Program-made: the position numbers and the translations under genes | Shown: piece by piece, positions 47,765 through 58,982 of the stretch | Layout: each line of letters starts with the position of its first letter | Position numbering within the stretch: position 1 is the first letter of the stretch | Notes under the pieces: generated by a model | Told to the model about the DNA's origin: nothing | The model's input: only the letters and a program-made list of their open reading frames with translations | The model's database searches: none | Assembly (NCBI GenBank): GCA_033819885.1 | Contig: JAQYUZ010000020.1 | Span: forward strand, 124,001 to 188,000 | Length of the DNA: 64,000 bases | DNA from: Microbotryomycetes sp. JL201 | Lineage: Eukaryota > Basidiomycota > Microbotryomycetes | Reading direction: 5' to 3'

Positions 47765-49599
47765 TCAGCTTTCAGCCAGGTATAAAACAGGACGGGTTGT
47801 GCCGCTTACGTCGATAATCTTCCATCCTCCGGTAACCTTGTTGTCGAGCTCCTCCTCTTTCCTCGTAAACACGGCAACATAACCCACTTGCTGGATCCGG
47901 TCCTCGTCACCTGCAGCAATCTGGCCAGTCTTGATGTCCCGGTACGCCAGCACTTCTTGCGTCCTCCACGCAACAACAAACACATGGAGGTCGTTTTCAA
48001 GAATCTTTGAAGACATGATCTGTGTGAAACACTCAAGCTCAATTTCACGCTTCACTTGGATGCGAAGCGTGTGCCTGTCGACTCACGTCCAGGTTCCGGA
48101 TGTCGAGCACGCGCGACTCGCTGATCAGAGAAGGTGACACTGACCCTTGCAGGGTCGCCATCAGAACGTTGAATGTCTACCAATGTCGGAAAGATCAGTC
48201 GATGCGGAATCAGAAGGTCAAGCGTTGGCCACTCACAGCTTCAGAGCACCACTCTTTCAATGTAGCTTGATCTGCGTTGACATATGCATCCACGACTTCT
48301 GGAACGATATATTCCCTCAATTCTCTCAAGAAGCTTTCGGTTGTAAATTCGGGGTCCATCTCCTTGACCCATCGTGTGACTTTGCTGGTTTCTGTCTCGT
48401 CAAACCACCGCCCGACGGTCGAGGTCACGCCGCGCAGCGTCAGGACGAATGGATTCTCGGATTCTGCGTACGCTTGAGACATCGAGTCGAGAGCGTCTCT
48501 GACTGGCTTGGGCGTGAACGCGGACAGACGAGACTTTTTCTCTTGGTTGGCTGTGGCGTGAACGACGACAGCCTCTCCGGCGCTGCGCGAAAACGTCAGT
48601 GACGCCCTATGAAAGCGTACGACGACGCAGTTGGACCATATGCTCACTCGAGATTCTCTTCGACTTTGGGCCTCCTGGCAGCGAGTCCTGCCTTGCCCTT
48701 GCCTGCCTTGGCAAGCCGCTGCTCTCGTCGCCTCCGTCTGACCTCCTTGTCGACGTAGCCACCGTGTTGCGTGTTGACTGCCGCGTTTTCGAGCGCTTCT
48801 GTGATTTCTGCTGCGACAGCCTTGTAAGCCTCAGTTTTGCGCAGAGGTTCTGAAGCCGTCAGAGCGGCCGAGCCGACAGCTCGTGCGGATGCGTTGAGCT
48901 GGATTCGAGCAAAAGTAAGTAAACCAGTGGCGCTCACGAGACTGATTCACGCCGGCAAGGTGGACATACAGCCTGGACGACGCTGCTCTCTTCCATCGTT
49001 TTGAGCGTATGGTTGACGGCGTCTCCGACCGAGATGCCTGCCTTGCGCAGCTCCTCCGCCGCTGCAGCCAAGCGCGGGTTCTCCTTGATTGATGTGGTGA
49101 GCTGTTCGAGATGCGTTCACGTCAGTGTCTGCTGACTAGGCACATGAGCCGACGCCGGAGTGTTTTTCGTCGGGGGGTCCGTGCGGCGGCGGCGGCCGGG
49201 GACGGCGAGACTGACCCTCGCGCGCTCGTACATGAGCTTTGCTCGCTTCATTGCTTCCGAATCTTGAGCCTTGGACACCTCGCCTTCGAGCTGTGCGACG
49301 CTCTGCTGCCATTCGCGCGACTTTTGCATCTCTTCGCGCAAGACATCGACAAACGCCTTGAACGGCGACCGGCCTTCGACGGTGCGATCCTGAGGCTCCT
49401 CCTGTTGTTTTTGCTGTTGTTGTTGCTGCTGCTGCTTTTTGCTTTGCTGCTCTTGCTGCTGCTTGTCGTCTGGCTGCTGCTGCTGCCGCCGGGCCGCCGA
49501 CGCGTGCACAAACCTCGCCCGGGCATGCACGCCAGCCGACGAAGACGGGCGAGATGCTGCTGTAGCTGACCGTGCCGCCTGTCTGACGGCAGCTTTCAT
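47765..49599 (-). CDS. TIM44: Mitochondrial import translocase subunit Tim44
   Basis: Peripheral inner-membrane protein that tethers mtHsp70 to the TIM23 channel. Seen: presequence-like MKAAVRQAARSATAASRPSS, a Gln-rich tract of about 30 residues (CTG/TTG codons on the plus strand near 49400-49490), FKAFVDVLREEMQKSREWQQ, KAGISVGDAVNHTLKTMEES, a basic linker KEVRRRRREQRLAKAGKGK, then the Tim44/Mba1-like C-terminal domain: MDPEFTTESFLRELREYIVP, EVVDAYVNADQATLKEWCSE, VFVVAWRTQEVLAYRD and YVAVFTRKEEELDNKVTGGW. Start chosen at 49599 because it gives a clean targeting peptide; an ATG at 49641 adds 14 charged residues. The polyglutamine tract is not usual for the family. Several short introns. Confidence 0.92.
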
Positions 49600-49764
49600 G
49601 TCGTCGTCGTGTCTTGAGCGATGCGACTCGAGCTTGGCCAAGTTTCCGGCGTCGCTTACTGCTGCGCACCGTCATTGCATGCACGGGTACGACACGTAAA
49701 AACCCAGCAACTGTCATGCTCTCATACGTCTCTCTGCTGAGTCTACATCAAATGGGAAGGCCTC

Positions 49765-49835
49765 CTATTTGATGACTTCATATACGCTCTCTTAAAGCTT
49801 ATAGGTCACCCTATTAATATCGTCTCACTGAATAG
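49765..49835 (+). ncRNA. Candidate box C/D snoRNA
   Basis: A C-box-like TTGATGA at 49769-49775 and a D-box CTGA at 49828-49831 are directly flanked by CTAT (49765-49768) and ATAG (49832-49835), which can pair as a 4-bp terminal stem. Size, about 71 nt, is normal. The guide would be the bases just 5' of CTGA (TATCGTCTCA). No convincing D' or C' box was seen, and chance cannot be excluded. Confidence 0.25.
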
Positions 49836-50274
49836 CTCCGAATCTGGCACAGAATGAAAGAAATACATCCAGAGATATATGTAATGGGCTATGCGGACTG
49901 TGAAAGCGTCACTGTATGCTGCGGTGCGCGTGCGCGCCCGTCTTTTCGCGGCGGCGCAATGGGAGGACGAGGCAGCGGCGGCGCTCGGCGCGGCGCCGGT
50001 CGCAAACGAGCGGGGTGGCGTGACTAAGGTCAACCAGCACGCGAAGATGGCACCCGTGCGTCGAGACGCGTCGCCGCGAGATGCGTCATCGTTGATCGAC
50101 CCAAGTTGTGCAGGGCAAGCAACACTCTCAATCTCTGGCGATGGGGGAGCTACGCTGGCTCCTCTGTTTGGTGTGTCTTAGTATACCAGCTTTCAAGCTT
50201 CTTCAATCGACGCGCACGTTGCTTTGACAGCCCAAACAGCTCAGACTGCCGCCAGTCGAGATGCGCGAAATTCT

Positions 50275-50748
50275 ACCTACGCGACTCGACGAGGGTCGAA
50301 TAATACTGCGTGAACAAGAAGTTGTCGTCAATGAATCGTGGATCATCCGACTAAATCAAGTGCAAAGCAAGAATTGGAGGGTTGCTTGCTACCTGAACCC
50401 GCAACCCGCGCTTGGCGACTTTAATTATTTTACAGCTTCGCAAATCAAGGTCCTCATCCAGGAACAGTGGCTCTATACATGTCCTCTACTCCAAGGGGGT
50501 CGCTGCTATCTGGACGATAGTCTGGGCGGTCTGGGGGAGGACATGTGAAGAGCCACTGTTCGTGGATGAGGATTTGGATTCGCGAAGCTGTAAAATCTTC
50601 AAAGTCGCCGAGCGCGGGTTGCGGGTTCGGGTAGTAAGCAACCCTCCAATTCTTGCTCTGCACTTGATGTAGTCGGATGATCCACGATTCATTGACGACA
50701 CCTTCTTGTTCACGCAGTATTATTCGACCCTCGTCGAGTCGCGTAGGT
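50275..50748. repeat. Palindrome 2: inverted repeat with a 50-bp spacer
   Basis: Arms 50275-50486 and 50537-50748 are reverse complements with 16 mismatches over 212 bases and no gap. The spacer 50487-50536 itself contains a small hairpin (CTATC, TGGAC loop, GATAG). As in palindrome 1, both strands carry a similar open frame with LDEGRIILREQE, VNESWIIRL, VQSKNWRVA and PQPALGDF. Most arm differences change the residue, so selection on this frame is doubtful. No flanking target duplication was seen. Confidence 0.95.
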
Positions 50749-51011
50749 ATCTTCATTAGCCTATTTAAGCCGCTCTTTGGCTTCTTTAATGACCTAAGCT
50801 TGAAGTGAGAGAGCCACAGAGCGCTGGGCGCCCGTCAAAAGAGGACCAGACGTCCATGGAAGGCGCGGCGCTGTAGTTTACTCCTTTCCTTTTTCTCTCT
50901 TTTTTTTTCGTTTTTGGTTGTTTTCGAAATCCCAGGGGCACAAGTGGAGGGCCGTAACATAAGCTCCCGAGTGACTGTGCCCCGCCGCGCCGTTCATTCT
51001 AGCGCAAGCGC

Positions 51012-52015
51012 ATGTTTCGAATTGCCCGCTTGAATCTCTCCAAGAAGATTGCAATTGGCTCAACAGCAGCAGCAGCCGTCGTCGTCGCATCGTCATTGTC
51101 TTCGTCCCCGATCGGCGTCCGCGCATCGCTGCACTCGACAGCCACTCAGCTGTGGGCCGCAACGACTCACACGCTCGGAGCATTCACAAGCTCGCCTTTG
51201 AGAATGGCTTCAGACGACAGCAACCAGTGGCCAAAGGGCAAGTCCGAGGACGAGTGGCGAGTTCAGCTCAGCCCGGAACAGTTCAGGGTCAGTAGGATGC
51301 CAGTGATCTCCACTGGCGCCAAGACGAAGCCAACACAGAGATCAGAATGGCGCTCACATACTACATCATCGGCTCCCGGCAGATCCTCCGTAAGAAAGGA
51401 ACCGAAATGGCCGGTACAGGAGAATACGACTCGCATTATCCGCAAAAGGGCGTCTACGAGTGTGCAGGCAAGTCCATTGTCGATGTCATTCTCGCCCAAC
51501 AAGAAATCATGACGTCTTTGTCGCCCTCGTCCACTGCTCACGCCTCGTTTTCGCACACGCGCAGGTTGTGGTTCCCCGCTGTACAACTATTCAACAAAGT
51601 TCAAATCAGGCTGCGGGTGGCCTGCCTTTTTTGATTCTATCGTAAGAGCTGACGCCTTGAGGAACAATAAACTGCTTACTCACATCCTCATCGCAAAAAC
51701 CAGCCTGGGGCTGTCGTACAAAAGACAGACTCGTCGTGGGGCATGCAACGCACCGAGATCCTGTGCGCCCAGTGTGGAGGTCACTTGGGTCACTTGTTTG
51801 TGAGTGACGTCGATCAGCGCTTCCGTACAGACCACTGATGCTCGTGGCTCCTGCTCATCAGAAAGGCGAAGGTTTCAACACGCCCACTGACGAGCGAGCT
51901 TGTGTCAAGTGCGTAGACAGTCTCACACGTCCGGAACTGTCGTTGACTAATCAGTATCTACTTCGGCAGCTCTGTCAGCATCAAGTACAACCCAAATGGC
52001 GAAGAACAAAAGTGA
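51012..52015 (+). CDS. MsrB: Peptide methionine-R-sulfoxide reductase
   Basis: Reduces methionine-R-sulfoxide in proteins. Exons 51012-51287, 51383-51467, 51565-51641, 51704-51799, 51862-51908 and 51970-52015 join in phase into 208 residues. Seen: [99 protein letters not shown]. The two CxxC zinc sites and the resolving region are present; the catalytic position near the end is Cys in ACVNSVS. Intron 51468-51564 begins GCAAGT, a GC-AG intron. The N-terminal 60 residues ([15 protein letters not shown] onwards) look like a mitochondrial presequence; an internal ATG (MASDDSNQW) could give a cytosolic form. Confidence 0.93.
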
Positions 52016-52117
52016 AGCAATTTTGTGCAAACCAAGTTTGATATTACAACGTGTCCGATCAGAAATAAGATACCGTCTGTCTACAGGAACTGAAAACACA
52101 AATTCCTTGCTCCTGCT

Positions 52118-54115
52118 TCACTGAGGTTCGTCTCCAACCTTTTCAATCTCAAAAAAGACAAAGTCAAGGTACTCTTCCTCCAAGACATTTGCGAATTCTC
52201 CTGCCAATGCCGTGTCTGTTGACGAGTCTTGACCTCGTTTCTTTACTTTGGACGACTTGGATCCAGTACCGAAATGTGAGGATAGCGTTTGAACGAGCTT
52301 TGTTGATTGTTTCGGGTCGGGCTGGCAATCGATCACAAGTCAGATACAAGACACTTGTTTGAGATCGTCTGAAGCTTCGGTGAAGAAGCGCGAGACGAAA
52401 CACTCACCTTGATGATGGCGGCAAAGTAAGCCGCCGGTAAACCATACCTCAGAACAGACTCAATGTAAGCTCTGACGACTTTGATGTGGATCAAGATTTG
52501 AAACAAGTCTGAAAAGTTGATACGCGACAGCCTCAACAAATCAGTCTGTCGAAACAGAACAAGCGTTTCCTGTCAGCCTCAACAGAGAATCGTATGGGGC
52601 TCTAGTTTCCTATCGTCTCACCCATAGCTCCTTTTCCTGAGATTCTAGCTCGGTCAAATCGTGCTTTTGCTTCTCGATCGCATCCCGGTCGTACGTAAAG
52701 TCTCGAACGATGAACCTGCAAGTTTCTTCGTTAGCGCGAAGCTTTAAAACGCGGACTCTTGTTCTCAGTCACATACTTTTGCTCTCTGCACTTTTGCGCA
52801 AACTCGTCCCTGACGCGTTTGAAAATTGTCACGCCAAACAGAGTAAACTCGTCGTCTGTCGCAATTTTGCTGGATAAGACAGAGCGAGAGTAAGAAAAGA
52901 ATGATGCGATCAAACATGAAACAAGAAACTGACGTTGACGAGCGAGGCACGACCATTTGTGCTAACCGTTCATAAGACGAATCCCACTCCTTGACGAGGT
53001 TCCTGCGGGTAGATACTGATCAGACCATCTGCTCTAAAATCGATCAGGCCAAGGCTTCCGCGACCGAGACTCACTTTGGGACAGCGACCATGACGGTCTC
53101 TAGGTATTCAGACTTTGACGTAGCGGAAAAATCTTCCGGCGAGACAATGTCGGCCAAGCTCCTCATTGACAAGTTGCCGCTATCCATGGAAATTGAAACA
53201 AGATCAGCATCAAGCGGGATGTGAGAGAGCAAACATTGACGCTCACGTTTTTTTCCGTTGCGCCGTCTGCAATTGACCTTTGACGAGCGCGTACTGCGAC
53301 CCCTTGTTACGTTGAGCATTCTCAACGCTGCCGACTTCCTTCATCAACGTGTCCACAATCTCCTGCAAGCTCTTGCTCTCTGTTCTGTATTTGCTTCGGT
53401 TCCACTGCCAAGGCTGATCGTTGGGTGTGGGTGGCAACACGTAGTCGAGGTACGGTCGACCATCGTCTAGCACAAGGTGTCGCGCGAGGTCGCTCGACCT
53501 CGAAGAAGATGTCGAATTGGTGTTGTTGCTATTGTCGGACGAAGTAAGAGACTTGATTTGATCGACCGTCTTTGTGAGGTTTGTCGTCGTTTGGGCATCG
53601 TGTTTGACGAGAGTTTCAGACAATGTCAACAGGTCTGACAGCGTGCCGGTCTGCGAATCAATATATCAAGTGAGCTCGTTAGCGTACAAAGTGACTGCGT
53701 TTGCCAGAGGGCGGTGCGTATTATGGACAGGCCACGTGCTGCAGAGCGGTGCAGCGTCATCCGAGCCAAAGAGACAGCTTGACAGGCGGGCCGACTGGGC
53801 ACAATGAAGCTTGTTATGCTGATCTAGAGCTGTTGGGTATCCCAACGAGCCCATGTCGCCGTGCAGTCGCCTCACTCGCGCCTGATGACGCTCATCGGCG
53901 GCCCAAACGCGCCTCCGTCCAGACTGGCACAACTGTCTGTCGAGAATATGCAGCACACTTCTCGCGAGCAGACTCACTCTGAAATCTGGGAATCGAACGT
54001 TGACGGCGTGGCCAAGCTTGCCGTGGCCGAGTGCCTGCTGCAAGTCCTCGAGCTGTTCCTCTGGACTAGAGTCGGCTTTGGCCGTCACAAGCCACAACGC
54101 ATGCGCGTTCGGCAT
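52118..54115 (-). CDS. VMA5: V-type ATPase subunit C
   Basis: Stator subunit C linking V1 and V0 of the vacuolar proton pump. Seen on the minus strand: MPNAHALWLVTAKADSSPEE, KLGHAVNVRFPDFR, LSETLVKHDAQTTTNLTKTV, YLDYVLPPTPNDQPWQWNRS, KYRTESKSLQEIVDTLMKEV, GSQYALVKGQLQ, a middle region with an acid-activated foot, and the C-terminal hallmark LLRLSRINFSDLFQILIHIK followed by VRAYIESVLRYGLPAAYFAA. Ends EYLDFVFFEIEKVGDEPQ. A Ser/Asn-rich insert (SSDNSNNTNSTSSSRSS) lies in the first third. Eight or so short introns. Confidence 0.93.
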
Positions 54116-54377
54116 GCCAGCGGACTATAATCAGTGGGGCAGCCCGGACTGAGAGAGTCGGTCTCGAAGCGGATCTTAGCCCGCCTAGATTCAAGCAGGA
54201 ATGCATCGATCAAGTCTCATGAAAGCACAGATGTATTGTTAAGGCATTGTATACGAAAGCGGGCTGTATGCCACTAAATAAAGCGTGAAAATCGAAAACC
54301 GATGGAAAATCAAATCAAGTCAAGGAAGGAATCGCAAACGTATGAACAATGGCCGAGCGCCCCAAATGCGTCGAGCT

Positions 54378-57300
54378 TTACACAGGTTGGTACTTTGCTT
54401 CGGCTTCGTTGCAAGCTTCGATCAACGCGCCTCGGCCGCCCGCGTCCAAACGCTCGCGCACAATGTACTTGAGGGTTTCGATGCTGTGCGTCCGTCGTCA
54501 GTCCAAAGCTGACATGCGGAAAGACGATCGTTCAACTCACTCGACCTTGCCGAACCTGACAGCCACATCGCTGCCAATCTTTGCGGCGACAGTCTCGAGC
54601 TGAGCTGGTCGTTGCGAATCTTCCTCAATCAACTCTTCACCTGTCAACTCGAAAAACACATCAAAAGAAGCGCTGGCGAGAGGTACATGGACATCGACGA
54701 CGATGTTGAGCGACGCAGAGGAGGCGTCGAGAGCCGCTCGAGTTGGGAACCGGTGGTTTGCGAGCAAGACTTCTTTGCGAATGCGGCAAGCATTGAGCCA
54801 CAACGAGCCGATGCGACGGATTATCGTCTTTGTCAAGACAGGTCAGCCAGCCACACTCGATGCTGTTCAGGTCCGCGACTCACTCGTGCTCTGGCCACAT
54901 ACGATGTTTTGGCATTGTCAATGGCGTGCTGTACGTGCAGCGCGACCTTGTCGAGTAAAAATGTCGTTACCTGAGAATCAAGCGCCGAACGCGTCTTGGA
55001 GCTGTTGATTGCAAACTCGACGGCCTTGAGCTGCCCGACTCCGACCAGCAGCGTCACATCAAAATCATCCACGTGGCGCAACTGCACGCTGTGCCTGTCG
55101 AAACGAACCAGTTTCCATCCGTGCAATTGTTGCAATGCCTCGTACTCGGCTGCACGGCAGCGCCACCTGTCAGCCAAAGCCTTGCGTCCTCGACCGGATC
55201 GCGACAAACCTCGAAGCCTCGACACTTCAGCTTTTGTGAAACACCGCCCCTCCTCAAGCTTTTGCGCTATTTCGTCGCGCTCGGCTGTACTCTTGGCGAC
55301 TTGCTCGCTCAGATCGTCCGCTTTCGAGGTCAGTCCAGCTAGTTGAGCAGCGACCTCGTCGAAACCACGTTCCAGCTTTTCCAGCTCGTCTCTACAAAAG
55401 CATCGGCGATCAGCTCGTCAAGTTGGAGAGGCAGAACGCAGCACTCACGCTTGCTCAGCGACGGCGGCGTGCATCGCATCCAATTCTTCTTGGTCACACG
55501 CAGACAACTCGACGTCTCGTTGCCTCTCTGCATGCAGCTCGGCAAGCAGCGCAGCTTTATGGGCTTCGAGAGCGGGCAAAACCTCGTCAAACTCGGAAGC
55601 CTCGACCACCGCATTGTCCTGACGCCAGCGTTGTCAATTGATCAGGCTCTCACGACGCTCTGGGCCTCAGAACGTACCGCTCGCAGACCTTCCAGGTTCT
55701 CTTCCATCACTTCGATAATACTCTGATGGTTCAAAGCCCTGCACTCGTTCCACTCGATCCTGCCTACAAGGTAGTAGTGGGCTTTGATCATGCGGAATTG
55801 GTTCTGCAAAGCAGCCCGTCGAGCGTCCGAAGCCGAACTCCATTCTGTGAAGATCTTTGGTTGCTCATGTTTCAGCGCTTCTTCGCATTGATCGAGCTGA
55901 TCCATGATGTTGGTGATTTCTTCTTGCAGACGGAAGTGATCCTGGATAGATGCGAGATACGCGGTCAACAACTTGACAATGTAGCTGACTAGGGCAAGCT
56001 CACGCTTTGATACAGTTGGTGGAACAACGACTTGCAGCCACCTGCGACTGCGAGATCGGCAAACGAAGGCGGGCCACTCGCTGCAAATGCATTTGCGGAT
56101 TAGTCTCGTTCGTCCACGCGGATAACCTTGCTTCGCGCACCTTTTCGTCCAGTCGAAGGGGCGATACTTTTCCTTCGCTTGTTTCCAAGGTCAACCCCCG
56201 TCATACCGAGCACGTCCTTCATGAAGCCAGTCTCCGTCGCCTCAAAGAACGCGTCCAAACTCAAGATGGGCAGCGGAATCTGGTCGCCGTCGGCCGCAAC
56301 GATTTCGGCAAAGGATGTGTCTCCTGGTTCTTCAGACATGCGAGCGAGCTTGACCCGCGGGCTCTCTAGCATAGACTCTGCGCGGCGTTTCGGACTGGGC
56401 ATGCCGACTAGCGTTTTACGAGGTGAAGCACGAGCGGGAGATTTCGTTGCCGCCATGTTTGTGGTCGCAGCTGCCGTCATACTCGTCGTAGTCCGGGATG
56501 CCATCTGCTCCTGAAGCAGACCGCGCAGCGACAGCGAGCCTCCCGGCGAGCGGCCGGCAGATTGAGGTGGAACAAGCACGCGAGGAGTGAAGCCAGAGCG
56601 GGGAGTCCTTCCAGGAGTCAAAGACGATTTGAGAGGTGAGACTACTGCGCGCGGTGGCGTCTTGATTGGGACTGTCAGGTTGTTTGTGACGTCGACTGCG
56701 ACTGCTGATCCTTCGGCTGCGACACCGGGCGCTTCTTTTATCGGGGCCGCGAGGTTGAGGGGGGACGCCAACTGGGTTGGAGGCAAAGAAGAAAGAGACT
56801 TTGCGGGGCTTTGTGACTGCGCAAAGGCTTCAGCCGTTGGAGGATTCGCGAGTCTTCGAGGGGAGCGAGGCGACTTGACACTCAACCGACGCGGAGAACG
56901 AGCCAAGCTCTGTCTGCGAGAATTTGGCGTAGAAGGGCCACTGGCAGGTGCGCTCGTGTTGGTAGACAAGATCCTGCCGAAAGTGGTCGCGTCCTGCATG
57001 TCGGCAGTCTGATCCAGCTCCATCGTCTTGTCGGCCATGCTCATGTCCACCGTCTTGTCGACCATGCTCATATCCATTGTCGCGTCTTCCAAGTTGGCAG
57101 CATGCGTGAGTCCGCCTGTTGCCAACATCAGCTCCGTCGCGGCGGTGTCGTCCGCCGGTTCGATTGCAGGTTCGGACAGCCCGGAAAGACTGGCTCGTTC
57201 AGCTAGCGGCGGTCCACCTTTAGTCAGGCCCAGCTGACGCATTATCTCATCGTCTTCGGCGTCCTCTTTCCGAACCACTTCGCTGAATCGAGGTTTTTTC

Positions 57301-58540
57301 CCGGGCGACCGGATTGAAGATGCCGGAGGCGCCGCAGACACGTTCGCCGATGGCGGCTGCTGAGAATTGAACACGCTCGTCTGTTGGTGAGCGAACGCTT
57401 TCGTGATCTCGCCTGTGTTAGCCTCGTCCATATCTACCGTGCCGTCGTCGGATCGACTTTGATCCTCCATAGTGTCGTCCGCGTCGTCATCGTCTTGGTC
57501 ATCGTCTTCTTGCTCTTGTCCGGTCAGGACGGACACGGGCAGTTTCGTGCCGGCAAAGTGGCCCCTGAATGCGTGAGTGACTTCGTCTGCTGCAAGTTCC
57601 ATGCTCGGTTCCGACTCTGCAAAGCTGCCGTCTTGGTCTTGCTCATCCTCGTCTGAAGACCAGTTGGTAGCGTCATGGTGAGCGGCTGCCGCAGTGTCAA
57701 TGCCTGCCTGCACCGCGGCGGCGATGGCTTGCTTCTGGGCATGCAGGAGCGCTTGAGCTTGTGCGGTTGGCTTGTCGGGCGTGAACGTGCTGTCAGGAAG
57801 CTGATAGCTGTCAGAGGGCTGCGTTGCAGTGCAGTCGCAAGTAGCCGTTGCATGCTGACCGGATGTGTGCGCTTGGCGCAAAGGACACGCGGCGGTTGAA
57901 GGCGCTCTTGCGCCTGTCTGCGAGGAACGCGCCGGTTGTGTTGCTCATGCGCGTCAAGTCCATGTCCATCGTGCCGTCCTCAGAGTCGTCGTCATCGTCG
58001 TTGTCGTCTTCCTCATTGTCTTCTTCACCGCGATCGTCTTGGCCTGCTGGCACGGGCAATGCTGGCGTGTTGTGTTGGCGCATGTTGAATGAACTGAGCG
58101 TCGACAGGTCGGTCGTGTGCGCGCCCGCCGCGTCAAGCGTGCCCGTCCAGTCTGCCGTCAGGCTGTTGCTGGATGCACTCTTGAGAATGGACCTGCGTGG
58201 TGCCTGCGTGCAGGGCGAGCGCGTGGGCGCCGCGCGTGTCAGTATGTTCGCCGCCAACACCAAACAATCCGCAGCGACGGACCATCTTGCGGCGTGCTTG
58301 GTGCCCTGGGCTCAGCTCAAGGACGCTCTTGGCGTGGACAACACGCTCGAGTGCCCCGCCTCCAAGCGACAAGGCGCGTTTCTTGCGTTGATGCAGCTCT
58401 TTGGCCGCCGGCGCTGCGTTCTCGTGCAAGCCTGCGGCCGCAAGTGGCGCGCCAGGCATGGCACCGAGCGAAGCACGTTTGCTCGCACTGTTTCGAGTCG
58501 GTCTGAACGACCCGCGCGCGCCGTCGTCCATTGCGCTCAT
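54378..58540 (-). CDS. SPC105: Kinetochore scaffold Spc105/KNL1
   Basis: Outer-kinetochore KMN protein that recruits PP1 and the spindle checkpoint. N-terminal PP1 docking motifs are both present: RRSILKS (SILK) and FNRRVSFAPSAHI (RVSF), with an acidic Asp/Glu stretch between. MELT-like units follow (GTMDMDLTRMSN, MDMSMVDKTVDMSMADKTME), then a Ser/Pro/Arg-rich region. The Spc7 domain reads LPILSLDAFFEATETGFMKD, then KASGPPSFADLAVAGGCKSL and FHQLYQS across an intron whose branch is GACTAAT, coiled-coil blocks (LLTAYLASIQDHFRLQEEIT, MIKAHYYLVGRIEWNECRAL), and the RWD tail (WKLVRFDRHSVQLRHVDDFD, LDASSASLNIVVDVHVPL), ending EAKYQPV. Exon 1 ends ARRKM before a donor GTCCGT. Start MSAMDDGARG at 58540. 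Confidence 0.92.
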
Positions 58541-58982
58541 CGTGGTCGAAGCGACAGGATCAGCGTGCCTTCAGGCCACGGCAAGCACCTTGTAGTTCAA
58601 TTCAGAAAGGGGGCGGTCTCGAAGCGACTACTTCTATACACCTCTTTTGCTTGCTGCATATTTTATTGTTCAAGGCAAAGTCACGTGCCAAACGCTAGCG
58701 AATCTGCGCGTCTGGAGATGCGGGCCGGTCAAAAAGACACAAGTCTACACGCAAGCTTGCCAGTCGACGACACGAATGGTATACGAACGGCACGGGCATC
58801 GGAGTGGAGCAGCCGCTTCACTGCAACTCCGTCTAGGCTTTCGATCGAGTTTCAGCTCGGGCATCGGAGAACTCGGCCATCGGTGCTTTTGGCCAGCAAC
58901 AGGAGCAAACGCAGATAAAACGCGGGCAAATGGTATCTTTTCACCTCAACTCGAACATCGTCTCTGCTCTGCCAAGTCAAAC
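58541..58982. other. Divergent promoter region, SPC105 and MFS transporter
   Basis: About 440 bases with no gene of their own. A TCACGTG word lies at 58681-58687. Open frames running through here on the plus strand are not supported by any family match. Confidence 0.45.

Larger units (their letters stand above)
49600..51011. other. Divergent intergenic region holding palindrome 2
   Basis: About 1.4 kb between Tim44 (-) and MsrB (+). It contains a possible box C/D RNA at 49765-49835 and the inverted repeat at 50275-50748; no protein gene was recognised outside these. A pyrimidine-rich stretch lies just before the MsrB start. Confidence 0.5.
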
